Shown piece after piece: positions 1 through 9,864 of a stretch of 64,000 nt of DNA (position 1 is the first letter of the stretch; every line of letters starts with the position of its first letter). The DNA lies in contig NZ_FOXC01000005.1 of NCBI RefSeq assembly GCF_900115605.1, positions 30,196 to 94,195 on the forward strand, written 5' to 3'. A program made the translations under genes and the position numbers. Source of the stretch: Halolactibacillus halophilus (lineage in GTDB: Bacteria > Bacillota > Bacilli > Bacillales > Amphibacillaceae). Below the pieces are notes generated by a model, which was not told where the DNA came from, made no database searches, and saw only the letters and a program-made list of their open reading frames with translations.

Positions 1-3000
1 TATTTAATTCCGGAAATAATACTTAACTTTTCTCTATCCTTATGTCCTGCACTTCCGATTATCTCTAGTAACCATTCTCCGTTAAAAACATTAAAAGAAG
101 TCACTACATCTTTAAGCAGCTCTTCCGTAGCCTGAACATTTTTACTTTCAAGAAATTCTTTAACCACTTCTAGATATTGTTTAGTTTTGTTTGTAATTGT
201 TATTGCATCATATCTACTCCCTGTTGAGTATTGATCACTATAATGAATAACATAAAATTTTTCTCGGTTATTACTAAAATAAGATAAATCAATGGTCGGA
301 TCAACTAAAGTTGTCCAAAATGAATTTTCAGTAATTATCTCAAGTAATTTTTCATTTACTTCAGAGGTTCTAGAATAAATAGATTCGTTTGCTCTATATG
401 AATTATTCCCTCCATTAATAATATTAGCAGCCATCTCATTAACTTTAGATGTTATTTTAAATAAGCTATTTCCAGTATCTTTATCAATATACTTTGAACC
501 AAATCCTGTTTCATAACAATCATTTGTATCTTTAACAGATAATGAAGATACTAGCCCCTCAATACTCAAACCAGTAGATAAATTATTCATTTCATGCAAG
601 GCATCCGATTCTATATTATCCATTTTATAGAAGGATATATGTGCATACTTTATATCTTCATCTTTATTAACAAGATTTAAATTGTTTTTATAATACAAAA
701 TATTTTTTTGCAGCTCATTAAAGATGACTTCCGCATCTACAGTCCTTTTTTCAATATTCAATGGATACCTCTCTACAAATTCATTTACAGAGCCCATTTT
801 GATAAAGTGATCAAACTCACTAACAGTCTTATGGTAAGAATATAATGAGATTTCTATAGGGAATAATTTATTTACACCATTTTTTTCAATGTATTGAATC
901 ATCCATTCAAGTAAACCTTTAAAAACTTCTTGATCATTCGTAATATTAATCACATTAATTTTAATTGGTGCTTTGATGTGCGAATTAAATAAATATTCAA
1001 AGTGAGCATTAAACTGTTTCAGTTTATCTTTAATAACTTTAGCCAAATATTGATTTGCATCGGAAATTGTCACTTCTGTCACAGGTTTATACTCAATCCA
1101 CTCGAAAGCATCCATTCTATAATCTGGTTTAAGTATCATGTTTTGACCACTATCGGCATCATAAAAATCATAAATGAATGGAACTAAACTTTCGGGAATT
1201 AACTGTTCTAAAATAATCATATCAATACTCTCTTGTTTGACTATTTCAAAATATTTCAATTTATAAGCAACGATCAACGGATGAAAAGGCGTTAAATAGA
1301 GGCCCGTGTGTGTTCTAACTGTTCCTAACTTAAAAAGATCCACACGTGGCTTTCCTGTAATATTTTTCTCTTTAACTTCATCAATTGCTGCTAAATACTC
1401 CGTTATATATTCATTCGCTCTGCTCTTCCAATCTGAATTTACCGTTGATAAACTTGGAATTGTTTTATTCACTATAAAATGATTTATAAATCGGCTAAAA
1501 GCTTCTCTTAAGTTAACAGATAACTCAATGTCTTCTGGTATTAATTGTTCAGCTTTAATAACAGCTGCTTTATAGTTATAATTGATGAACTGATTTTCAA
1601 ATTCAAAGAAATTTTTATATTCGCTATTAAGACTGTACGTTTGATTGCTGATATAAAGCTCATCTTGTTCAATATTCCATATAATATCTTCTTGATTCTC
1701 TCGTATTTTTCTCCATAACCTCTTACCATCTATTGGAGTTTTAACAGATTCATTAGCATCAAGCATAATTTTGACTATAGCTTCTCGAATTTTCAATGAA
1801 AAAATAATATCATCAGCCTGCATTATTTCTTCACCAAGATTAATATTTATTACTTCTAATGAATTAAGTTCAATCATTTGATTTTGTTGTTCTAACAAAA
1901 CTTCTTTGTTGTTATTACCGCTTCCGAAACTACCTATTTTAATATCACTAAGTGATTTAGGTAATAATTTCAAAAGTTTTCGCTTTGGGTTCACTAAAAA
2001 TTTTGAAGTATACCTTTGAAGGTATTCCTTTTCAAAAGGTAGAACGGCAATAAAGTATTTACCTCCTAATGTTTTCGAAGTTTCGTGGTAATACTCAAAA
2101 CTGAAGTAATCTTCAGCTTCTGGGTCTACACAGCTCAGGGTAACGACCAACTGTTTGCCTTTAATAGACACTTCCATATGTTCTTTGTTATTTGTCACTT
2201 TAATATATTCTTTTTTTAGATGTTCTACATTTTTACTCGTATCAACATTAACTTTAAATTGGATTTTCTCACTTTTATTTTCATTAAAAAATAACATGTG
2301 ATTTTTTCTTTTACCAGCAGCAGTTGAACTTTCACTACGTTCAATAAATTCGATGCCTTCTTGATCATTAACCGTATTTAAAGAAACTTTTTTACGTTTC
2401 TTCTGATTCTCATACTCACTTCTGAATCTCTCAACTTCAGCATAAGTTAATGATTCCCACTCGTCGCTTGAAAGTTTTTTTACACCCTGTTCAGTAAACT
2501 TATTTGATAACTCTTCGTTTACATCACCATATCCATGCGCTTTTTTTACTAATTCAAAGTATTCACTGTTATTATTTAACCTTTGCTCATGTTTATTGTA
2601 AGTAGTACTAAGCTCATAATCTCTAAAAAGTCCTAACTTTTTATAATCACTATCTTCTAACTCTTCTTTCATTAAAATTGTAAAAATCTGCTCAAAATCA
2701 AAAAATGTTAACTGATTCATTTGAAATTCATCAAGTATTTTACTCAATTTATATTTCAAAACTATTTTATCATTCTTAGATAAAATGGATTTATCTATCT
2801 TCATCTCTAGTTTGTTGGCAATGTACGTTGCATTTAACGGCATTCCTTGCTTTTGAAGATCACTACTCCCCCCGATTATAGAATCTAAATCTTTAGAAAT
2901 GATCATTAATAAAGCAGAGTTGGTAAATACCCCCTCTTGTTCACTGACACCATTCCTTAAAGTAACTAAAAAGTCTGAACTTACATATTCAGATGTGTTA

Positions 3001-3236
3001 GAACAGATTAAATCAATTTCATTAATTGAAATAATAGGAGTTTTGTATTCCTTTCCATTTAAAACATCATATTTAAATTCCTTGTCATTAGAATACTCTT
3101 TGATTGCATTAGCAAAGGCATCGATGTCATCTTGTGAATCAAACGCTAAATAGAAGCGCTCTCCAATATTTAATTGTTCAGTTTCAAAAAAATCAACGAG
3201 TAAATTAACTATATACTTATAGAATTGGTTTAACAT
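1..3236 (-). CDS. dptH: DptH, phosphorothioation-dependent restriction protein (N-terminal 1078 residues, cut by window edge)
   Basis: Leftward open frame from ATG at 3236 to base 1 without a stop; the C-terminus lies outside the window. DptH is the largest subunit of the DptFGH complex that restricts DNA lacking Dnd phosphorothioate marks. In the family a FtsK/HerA-like ATPase sits towards the C-terminus, so its absence here is expected from the truncation. A block around bases 1240-1310 reads TGLYLTPFHPLIVAYKL; I take its HPL core to be DptH-like from memory. The start overlaps the end of dptG by 20 bases and follows a weak GGTGAT ribosome site, suggesting translational coupling. Identity rests mainly on gene order and size. 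No frameshift was seen on reading the whole frame. Confidence 0.82.
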   Translation of the reverse strand, partial: MLNQFYKYIVNLLVDFFETEQLNIGERFYLAFDSQDDIDAFANAIKEYSNDKEFKYDVLNGKEYKTPIISINEIDLICSNTSEYVSSDFLVTLRNGVSEQEGVFTNSALLMIISKDLDSIIGGSSDLQKQGMPLNATYIANKLEMKIDKSILSKNDKIVLKYKLSKILDEFQMNQLTFFDFEQIFTILMKEELEDSDYKKLGLFRDYELSTTYNKHEQRLNNNSEYFELVKKAHGYGDVNEELSNKFTEQGVKKLSSDEWESLTYAEVERFRSEYENQKKRKKVSLNTVNDQEGIEFIERSESSTAAGKRKNHMLFFNENKSEKIQFKVNVDTSKNVEHLKKEYIKVTNNKEHMEVSIKGKQLVVTLSCVDPEAEDYFSFEYYHETSKTLGGKYFIAVLPFEKEYLQRYTSKFLVNPKRKLLKLLPKSLSDIKIGSFGSGNNNKEVLLEQQNQMIELNSLEVININLGEEIMQADDIIFSLKIREAIVKIMLDANESVKTPIDGKRLWRKIRENQEDIIWNIEQDELYISNQTYSLNSEYKNFFEFENQFINYNYKAAVIKAEQLIPEDIELSVNLREAFSRFINHFIVNKTIPSLSTVNSDWKSRANEYITEYLAAIDEVKEKNITGKPRVDLFKLGTVRTHTGLYLTPFHPLIVAYKLKYFEIVKQESIDMIILEQLIPESLVPFIYDFYDADSGQNMILKPDYRMDAFEWIEYKPVTEVTISDANQYLAKVIKDKLKQFNAHFEYLFNSHIKAPIKINVINITNDQEVFKGLLEWMIQYIEKNGVNKLFPIEISLYSYHKTVSEFDHFIKMGSVNEFVERYPLNIEKRTVDAEVIFNELQKNILYYKNNLNLVNKDEDIKYAHISFYKMDNIESDALHEMNNLSTGLSIEGLVSSLSVKDTNDCYETGFGSKYIDKDTGNSLFKITSKVNEMAANIINGGNNSYRANESIYSRTSEVNEKLLEIITENSFWTTLVDPTIDLSYFSNNREKFYVIHYSDQYSTGSRYDAITITNKTKQYLEVVKEFLESKNVQATEELLKDVVTSFNVFNGEWLLEIIGSAGHKDREKLSIISGIK

Positions 3237-4647
3237 ATTGAGCATCACCACTATCACTTTTTTTGTCGATCACATTTATTTTTTCTAACAATCTTAAGAC
3301 CTCCACCTTAGAGTGTCGATCAAATTTAATTCCTCTTTTTTCAAATCCATCAAATAATTCATTTAAAGGAATACGTTTATCCTTTATTACTATCGCCGCT
3401 ATTAAATAAAAACTTTCATGTGTTAAATTAAATACATTCCCTAAACTACCACGTTGCTTAACAAATGTTTTCTTTCCAATAGCCAAAGCATTTTTTCCAA
3501 ATTCCTTCTGATTCTTATCTGCCATTCCTTTACGCACTTGACTAATCAGAATAGAAATAAGTTCATCATAGTTTTTATCTTTTAATTCCATTGAATTTAT
3601 TGATAGGTTTTGTAGCCTACTATACTGTTCAATCCATTCTTTCAAGTCTTTCTCGTACATGCTTTGGTTGATGGTTTTAACTTCTATTAAGTCACGTATA
3701 TCTTTATACGTCAATGCTTGAACAGCCTTTTGATCTTTTGCTTTTTCTAATTCTAAATAGTTCTGATGTTGTTCTGGATAAATAATGTGACTTAACTGCG
3801 CTAGCACATGCATATGTGCGAATAACTTTTCTGATTTAGAGTTAACATAATTATAACTTTCATAATCACCAGATGCTTTTCGCTTTTTACTTAACTGTTC
3901 TGTTTCTATAGAAAAATACAAACCATCTAAGCTATGGTATTGTGCTTTTTCTTGCTTTTCAAATTTAACAATTAATTGGCAAGAGTACATAAATAAATAA
4001 AAAGTTGTCAGTAATTCTAATTTATCTGTGAAGTATTCTTTGTGATTCTTTAAAAAATTTAGATCTTGTTGGTAAAATCTCTTAATAACTGACAAGTGAT
4101 TCTTGTAATCTAGTTCTCTTTCAGTACTTTTCTCTAAATCAGGCAAACCATTCACTATCACTTTCAACAATAGATTGTCAGTACTCTTTTCTAAAAACAA
4201 TGAATTAAATTCTTCTGGTTCATCCACTAAAATCTCTCTCATAAAATCAGCTATTTTATCTAAATTAAAATTTTTCCCATCTCCGAAATTAACATAGTTA
4301 AACAAATAAGGATGAACTATTCTCAATTGTTTGCTATCAAACAAATACTCTGCTAAAAATTTCTCGAAAAGCACTCTATTATCTTCATCATTATTAAACT
4401 CAATTTGATTGGCAATTAATTCGATTAATCGAACGTTTGGTTCAACTAAAGTATCTTCTGATCTTTTAATATCGATCTTCACTTTCCCACTTTTAGTAAT
4501 AAACCTTCCAATAGTTTGATGAATCCCTTTTTCTAAATCTTTTAGTAATTTAGTTGTGTAAGGAAGGATATCTTCACAAAGTCCTGTTGTATGTCTAGTA
4601 TCTTTTTCGAATTTACTTACTAAATATGGCACATCTAAAACTCTCAT
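3217..4647 (-). CDS. dptG: DptG, phosphorothioation-dependent restriction protein
   Basis: A 476-residue, largely helical, cytoplasmic protein without an obvious P-loop or signal peptide. Its place between dptF and dptH, and its length close to that of known DptG proteins (about 450 residues), identify it as the middle subunit of the DptFGH restriction complex. The start ATG is two bases beyond the dptF stop, and an AAGGAGAG ribosome site lies inside the end of dptF, so the two are translationally coupled. The 3' end overlaps dptH. No catalytic motif can be pointed to, so the molecular role is inferred from context. Confidence 0.83.
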   Translation of the reverse strand: MRVLDVPYLVSKFEKDTRHTTGLCEDILPYTTKLLKDLEKGIHQTIGRFITKSGKVKIDIKRSEDTLVEPNVRLIELIANQIEFNNDEDNRVLFEKFLAEYLFDSKQLRIVHPYLFNYVNFGDGKNFNLDKIADFMREILVDEPEEFNSLFLEKSTDNLLLKVIVNGLPDLEKSTERELDYKNHLSVIKRFYQQDLNFLKNHKEYFTDKLELLTTFYLFMYSCQLIVKFEKQEKAQYHSLDGLYFSIETEQLSKKRKASGDYESYNYVNSKSEKLFAHMHVLAQLSHIIYPEQHQNYLELEKAKDQKAVQALTYKDIRDLIEVKTINQSMYEKDLKEWIEQYSRLQNLSINSMELKDKNYDELISILISQVRKGMADKNQKEFGKNALAIGKKTFVKQRGSLGNVFNLTHESFYLIAAIVIKDKRIPLNELFDGFEKRGIKFDRHSKVEVLRLLEKINVIDKKSDSGDAQYVKPIL

Positions 4648-4649
4648 GC

Positions 4650-6881
4650 TTAGCTCTCCTTAATAAATTCAATCTCATCATCAAATCCTGTTGTCCTTAA
4701 AATGAATTTCGATTGATCCAATTGATTCACAATAAATATTTCCTCTTTCTTTTCTCCATAACTCATTACTTGATCAACAAAATCATTAAATTTTACTAAA
4801 GAGTCTTCGTCACGTTTATTTGGTTGATAACCATCAACTACACGATTTAAAAATCTATACAATTGATAATCTACTTCTAAGGATTTAATATCATTGCCCT
4901 TACCAAAACCCAGACGGAAAATATTGTTACTTAAATTCTTATTTTCTCTGACAGTTTTAGGCTTAAGTGAAAGTGATTGTGCAATTTTATATTTATTATT
5001 AGAATTTTCCAAATAATAAACACCATCTGTATCTGTACCATTAATTTTCTTTATTGCATCTTGCAATAATTTATTGAGGTTCTTTTCGGTATCTCGATCA
5101 TTTTTATTGTATAGATACATTTCTTTAGTAAATTGATCAAAGCAAGCATCTTCTTCAACCTTCACCTTTCCAAATAAATACATCACCCGAAGCACAGTCT
5201 TAATGTATAACGCTGCGGTGTAATCCGTTAAATTAACTGGATCAATTTCAAAAGGCTCGATTAGTAAATTTATTGATGAGTTATTTAGAGTGTTTTTCCT
5301 TACTTCTTGCCAATTTTCTCTTGTGTTAAACTTCAGTAAGAGTTGATCCGTTTCATTTGAACGCTGTCCCACAGGATCGAATTTACATATAGCATTTAAT
5401 AGAATAGAGCGATCATTACTGCTAAATAAAATGTTAGGTAATAATTTTTCTAGGTTGTTAATTTCATTATTATTATCCATAGTTGCTTCAGTTAATAACA
5501 TATCCGAAATAAAGTTAAGGAAGCTTCTTGCTGATATTACCACTTTATATTTTATAATAGCCCTCAGCACTAAGTTCACTATTTTATTCTTCACTTCTTT
5601 GTTTTTAAGAATTGCAAAGTTATAGTGTACAACCCTATTAGCGTTGTTATTTTTTTGGTCAAGTAAATTCGCTTGATTAAATGGATTACTGGGCACGCTA
5701 TCTGTTATTTTATCCAGTAAATCAGTATAAAATGACGATTCTATACCGTTTTTGTTAAAATCATAAGGTAAGTGATTACCAAAATTTACAAGAGATAAAT
5801 ACTGATCCTCAATAACATCAATAATACCCTCCTCAAATAATTTGGATCTTTCTATAAAGTCAACAAGTTCAGAGAAATCTACTTGTACACTTTCATCTGA
5901 TATAAAGTTATGCAGTAACCCTAGATTTATTGCTAAAACTACTTTACGGTTCTCATTAGTCTCGCCCTTATTTGAAAATGCACTAAGTTTTTCTTTTAAT
6001 GTATCAATTGCGTTTAATTCGGGATCCATACTTTCAGTCGCATCATTAATAATGACATACTCTGATAATAAATTTGTATTATTATTCAAGTAGGCAATAA
6101 GGTGTGACTTACCATCACCGACACTACCTCCCAAGATTACTAAATGTTTATTTTTGTTTTGATCTTGTTCCAATATACCTCTTAACTTTGCTTCTATTTC
6201 TCGTTGAACGTGTAAATATCTTTTAAAATCATTAAAATGTTTTGCGTTTTCAACAGCCTCTTTAGAAGACTCCTTTAATTTATTTATTTCTCTAATTAAA
6301 TAACTTTGGCCCTCGCCAAGGTTTTCGGTAATTTTATATGTAGATTCCTCTGGTTCAATATTTTTGATTTCAGTTTTATCAATTGTATTCGCACGCTCAT
6401 TATTCGATGCATTCATTCGTTCAATTTCTTTTTTTATTAGCTCTTTAATGTCACTTTCACTATTATTATTTGGCTCATTATACTCCGGAAACACTTTTGT
6501 GTGATCTAAATAACTTTCAAAATACCATCTAGTTACCACATAGATAGAAGCATGTGATGCTAAAGCATCGTGAATCCTAATTATATTGTCGGAATCATGT
6601 GATGCCCTATTACCTTTCAGCCTGATTTGATCTAAATCCCTAGCAATTTTCTTATCAAATATACCATCACTATCAAAAGCTCTAATTTTCTCATTTAAAT
6701 TTTTATAAATATAGAGTTCTAACCTCTCAATCTCAATGACACTGTTTAAAACCATTTCGATTAGCTTCCGCGCTTTAACACATGCCATTGCTGGTTCATT
6801 ATAAATTAATCGCTCCATACCTATAATTTCATTACCTAAATCATGTGATTCCTGCTTTAAGAAATCAGCAAATATACTCAT
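4650..6881 (-). CDS. dptF: DptF, P-loop ATPase of the Dnd restriction complex, with extra N-terminal DUF4145-like domain
   Basis: A 743-residue protein. The Walker A motif GGSVGDGKS is at residues 251-259, inside the DptF-type ATPase core. Residues 1 to about 145 contain a helical block with EPAMACVKARKLIEM, then DQIRLKGNRASHD. That pattern resembles DUF4145, the N-terminal helper domain of type I restriction HsdR subunits (IRxxGNxAAH). From memory, DptF of enterobacteria is about 570 residues, so the domain would be an addition. A longer frame reaches 6965, but the ATG at 6881 has a GGAGTG ribosome site 8 bases upstream and is preferred. First gene of the leftward dptFGH operon, divergent from dndB. 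Confidence 0.85.
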   Translation of the reverse strand: MSIFADFLKQESHDLGNEIIGMERLIYNEPAMACVKARKLIEMVLNSVIEIERLELYIYKNLNEKIRAFDSDGIFDKKIARDLDQIRLKGNRASHDSDNIIRIHDALASHASIYVVTRWYFESYLDHTKVFPEYNEPNNNSESDIKELIKKEIERMNASNNERANTIDKTEIKNIEPEESTYKITENLGEGQSYLIREINKLKESSKEAVENAKHFNDFKRYLHVQREIEAKLRGILEQDQNKNKHLVILGGSVGDGKSHLIAYLNNNTNLLSEYVIINDATESMDPELNAIDTLKEKLSAFSNKGETNENRKVVLAINLGLLHNFISDESVQVDFSELVDFIERSKLFEEGIIDVIEDQYLSLVNFGNHLPYDFNKNGIESSFYTDLLDKITDSVPSNPFNQANLLDQKNNNANRVVHYNFAILKNKEVKNKIVNLVLRAIIKYKVVISARSFLNFISDMLLTEATMDNNNEINNLEKLLPNILFSSNDRSILLNAICKFDPVGQRSNETDQLLLKFNTRENWQEVRKNTLNNSSINLLIEPFEIDPVNLTDYTAALYIKTVLRVMYLFGKVKVEEDACFDQFTKEMYLYNKNDRDTEKNLNKLLQDAIKKINGTDTDGVYYLENSNNKYKIAQSLSLKPKTVRENKNLSNNIFRLGFGKGNDIKSLEVDYQLYRFLNRVVDGYQPNKRDEDSLVKFNDFVDQVMSYGEKKEEIFIVNQLDQSKFILRTTGFDDEIEFIKES

Positions 6882-6990
6882 TGTTATCACTCCACATTTT
6901 ACTGTTATTAGTAATATTTTAGCATCTAATATAAGGAAATTTAAGATGTTTAAGCAGATTATCACTTAATTTAACACCTTTTGTCTTAGT

Positions 6991-7019
6991 TTTTTGTAAA
7001 ATACCTAAAATGCTAATAT
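6991..7019 (+). promoter_or_regulatory. Candidate dnd operon promoter (extended -10)
   Basis: TTTTTG (6991-6996) and TGC-TAATAT (7011-7019) are separated by 17 bases. The TG dinucleotide one base before the hexamer makes an extended -10, which can compensate for the weak -35. Transcription would start near 7026, six or so bases before the TACGTACGTA palindrome. This is read by eye; no start site has been mapped. Confidence 0.5.
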
Positions 7020-7031
7020 ACAAATTAGATC

Positions 7032-7043
7032 TTACGTACGTAG
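7032..7043. promoter_or_regulatory. Operator-like site 1, TTACGTACGTAG
   Basis: The palindromic core TACGTACGTA (7033-7042) sits just downstream of the predicted dnd transcription start. The 12-mer TTACGTACGTAG is the exact reverse complement of the one at 7157-7168. It contains TACG and CGTA half-sites, which from memory are the half-sites reported for the Salmonella DndB repressor (there more widely spaced). It is a candidate autoregulatory site for DndB. Confidence 0.5.
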
Positions 7044-7156
7044 TATTTAGAAACTAGTAAATTAAGGATAAAGAAGGAGCATGGAGATTTATTTCCTGCA
7101 TACCTATTTAACTTTTTCATTAGAAATGGTAATATGTACTAAGAAAGAACAACTAG

Positions 7157-7168
7157 CTACGTACGTAA
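7157..7168. promoter_or_regulatory. Operator-like site 2, CTACGTACGTAA, abutting the dndB ribosome site
   Basis: Inverted copy of the site at 7032-7043, 125 bases downstream. Its last two bases are part of the A-rich start of the dndB Shine-Dalgarno (AAAAGGAG, 7167-7174). A protein bound to both copies could loop the leader or block RNA polymerase, and a bound DNA or RNA form would also mask the ribosome site. Function is inferred from position and symmetry. Confidence 0.45.
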
Positions 7169-7182
7169 AAGGAGTGAGTGAC

Positions 7183-8280
7183 GTGGATATTGGTTTCAGT
7201 TATAATTTCCCTGCAATAAAAGGCATTCAAGCTGATAAGGAATTTTTCATAGCGATGTGCCCTTTACGCGTTATACCAAAAATTTTCTTATTTGATGAAG
7301 AAGAGATCCCACCAGAGTTTCGTGCTCAGAGAATCATAAACAAAAACCGAGTGCCCGAGATCACAAATTATATTTTAGATAATCGTAAAGACTATGTTTT
7401 TTCATCATTGACCGCTTCTATTGATGGAGATATTACATTTACACCCTCATCTAATCAACCGGGGCTTAAGGAGACGGGCGTTCTAACTATATCCCTTGAT
7501 TCGCGCTTTTTAATTAACGATGGTCAACATAGAAGAGCAGCTATTGAAGAAGCTCTTCGGGTAAACCCTGAGCTAGGTAATGAAACCATCTCCGTTGTAT
7601 TCTTTATAGATAAAGGTCTGAAACGGGCTCAACAGATGTTTGCGGATTTAAATAGACACTCTGTCAATACAACTTCGTCTATTGGCATTTTATATGATCA
7701 CAGAGATCAACTCGCTATCACTACCAAAGATATCATTGACTCTAATATGTTCTTAAAAAGATATACTGATAAAGAAAAGGTGTCACTTTCAAAAAACTCT
7801 CCTAAATTATTATCTTTAAATCACATATTTAATACAAATTTAAAGATATTAGATATTGCAAAAGGTGATCCAATTAATACTGATCAGATAGATTTTTTAT
7901 ATGATTTCTGGCCCGAGCTCATAAAATCTATTGATGAGTGGGTACAGATATTGAACAAAGACTTAACACCTAAACAATTACGTGCTAACTATATAGTAGG
8001 ACATGGTGTGTTTCTAGAAGCGCTAGGTTTAGTCGGACACCAGCTCTATACCGAGTACCGTAAAAACTGGAAAACTCATATTAATAAATTAAATAAAATT
8101 GATTGGTCTCGAACCAGAACTGATTTATGGCAAAATCGAGCGATCGGGAAAAACGGAAGAGTAACTAAGAATAATACAACGATTAAATTAACTGCTATTC
8201 AAATTAAAAAAATAATTAATTTACCGCTAACTCAATCAGAACAAATAGCAGAATCAGAGTTTATGGAGGAAATGACATAA
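7183..8280 (+). CDS. dndB: DndB, DGQHR-domain regulator of DNA phosphorothioation
   Basis: A 365-residue protein. DndB is not needed for sulfur insertion but controls modification, in some species as a transcriptional repressor of the dnd operon. The DGQHR motif that names the domain is in LINDGQHRRAAIEEA, and it is followed by the conserved QMFADLNRHSV block. The N-terminus FPAIKGIQADKEFFIAMCPL matches the usual start of the family. I place the start at GTG 7183, with AAAAGGAG 8 bases upstream. The upstream in-frame ATG at 7081 has its GGAG only one base away and would add 34 residues foreign to the family. The stop TAA overlaps the dndC ATG by one base. Confidence 0.9.
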   Translation: MDIGFSYNFPAIKGIQADKEFFIAMCPLRVIPKIFLFDEEEIPPEFRAQRIINKNRVPEITNYILDNRKDYVFSSLTASIDGDITFTPSSNQPGLKETGVLTISLDSRFLINDGQHRRAAIEEALRVNPELGNETISVVFFIDKGLKRAQQMFADLNRHSVNTTSSIGILYDHRDQLAITTKDIIDSNMFLKRYTDKEKVSLSKNSPKLLSLNHIFNTNLKILDIAKGDPINTDQIDFLYDFWPELIKSIDEWVQILNKDLTPKQLRANYIVGHGVFLEALGLVGHQLYTEYRKNWKTHINKLNKIDWSRTRTDLWQNRAIGKNGRVTKNNTTIKLTAIQIKKIINLPLTQSEQIAESEFMEEMT

Positions 8281-9845
8281 TGACAGGAATAATATCAAAC
8301 CTCTTTGAAGAACAATCAAACTTGGTAAAAGAAGCACGAGAAGAAATAAGAAGAGTATATTTAAGTGATGATCGACCCTGGGTAATTGGATACAGTGGCG
8401 GGAAAGATTCCACTGTAGTAGTTCAGCTTATCTTTGATACATTAAGTAAAATGCCTGAAAATGAATTACACAAGAAAGTGTACATTATTTCATCTGATAC
8501 GTTGGTCGAAACGCCCTTAATAATACAATCTATTAATACTACACTTAATAGAGTTGAGAATAAGGCGCTGAAATTAGGACTCCCAATTGAAACTCATAAA
8601 GTCCAACCCGTAATTGAACAATCTTTTTGGGTTAACATTATCGGTAGAGGTTATCCATCCCCAAATCAGACATTTAGGTGGTGTACAGATCGCCTTAAAA
8701 TTGACCCTGCTAACAGATTTGTAAAAGACAAAGTTGATACATTTGGTGAAGTTATTATGGTGCTCGGTGTTCGTGAAAAAGAAAGTAGGACTCGTGCTAA
8801 TGTCATTAAATCTCACAGCGTAACAGGAAAAGAATTAATGCGACATTCCACTCTGTCCAATGCATTTGTTTATGCTCCTATCAAAAAGTTCGACTTAGAT
8901 GATGTATGGAATTATTTACTAAACAATGAGTCGCCTTGGGGTGATGATAACTATGAACTTTATCAATTATATAGTGAGTCAAACAGTGGTGAATGCCCTC
9001 TCGTTATTGATAAAACTGTTAAAGAGTCAGCTGGTTCATGTGGAAATTCACGTTTCGGATGCTGGGTTTGTACAGTAGTTAATGAGGATAAGGCACTAAC
9101 TGGTTTTATTCAAAATGGACATGACTGGATGAAACCACTACTAGTTTTTAGAAATTGGTTAACAAATATCCGTGATGATCGCACAATGAGAATGAAACAT
9201 CGAACCAACGGACAAACTTACTTCCTCCCCGTAAAGACTAAGGTAATTGACGGAATAGAAAAGATTATTATTGATAAAAAAGGTAGTCGCGAAAAAGATT
9301 ATATTCCTTTAGACAATTTTAGTATCATTGAAAAAAAAGAATTAAAGAGCTATATTAAAGAGCACAATATTAATTTAAGCGAGGGGTATGATCCCCTTAT
9401 CTTAATTAGAGATGAAGATGGAAACTTAAATCGTTTTGGCTTAGGTGGATACACACTCGAAGCAAGGAAAGAAATATTAACAAGATTATTAAAACTTCAA
9501 AAACAATTGAAACATCCAGATATTGAAAACTACCAATTAATCAGTGAACTTGAATTAAAGGAAATTCGTAAACACTGGTTTAAAGCCGGAGATTTCGAGG
9601 ATGGATTGCCAGAAATTACAAGTAAAATACTTGACTATAGTATTGATTTTGAACAAGATGATCGTTTAGTTTTTTCTCAAGAAGAATTGAATCAACTTGA
9701 ATTAACATGCCAACAAGAAGGGCTAGATTTCAATCTTGTAAAAAAACTATTGATGATAGAAAAAGATTATTCTGGGCTTAAAGTTAAAAGAGGATTACTC
9801 GAAGACTTAGGATCGGCATTAAAACAAGATTACTTACATCTTTAA
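8280..9845 (+). CDS. dndC: DndC, PP-loop ATPase/iron-sulfur protein of phosphorothioation
   Basis: A 521-residue protein related to PAPS reductase. It has ATP pyrophosphatase activity and is thought to activate or transfer sulfur to the DNA backbone. The PP-loop SGGKDST is at residues 39-45. Cysteines that can carry the iron-sulfur cluster are at C239, C254, C261 and C264 (the last two in GCWVC), with a further C135 in FRWCTDR. All key residues are present and the length is normal, so the enzyme should be active. It overlaps dndB by one base and is followed by dndD after 19 bases, in one operon. Confidence 0.95.
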   Translation: MTGIISNLFEEQSNLVKEAREEIRRVYLSDDRPWVIGYSGGKDSTVVVQLIFDTLSKMPENELHKKVYIISSDTLVETPLIIQSINTTLNRVENKALKLGLPIETHKVQPVIEQSFWVNIIGRGYPSPNQTFRWCTDRLKIDPANRFVKDKVDTFGEVIMVLGVREKESRTRANVIKSHSVTGKELMRHSTLSNAFVYAPIKKFDLDDVWNYLLNNESPWGDDNYELYQLYSESNSGECPLVIDKTVKESAGSCGNSRFGCWVCTVVNEDKALTGFIQNGHDWMKPLLVFRNWLTNIRDDRTMRMKHRTNGQTYFLPVKTKVIDGIEKIIIDKKGSREKDYIPLDNFSIIEKKELKSYIKEHNINLSEGYDPLILIRDEDGNLNRFGLGGYTLEARKEILTRLLKLQKQLKHPDIENYQLISELELKEIRKHWFKAGDFEDGLPEITSKILDYSIDFEQDDRLVFSQEELNQLELTCQQEGLDFNLVKKLLMIEKDYSGLKVKRGLLEDLGSALKQDYLHL

Positions 9846-9864
9846 ATAGCGAGGATTTATACAC

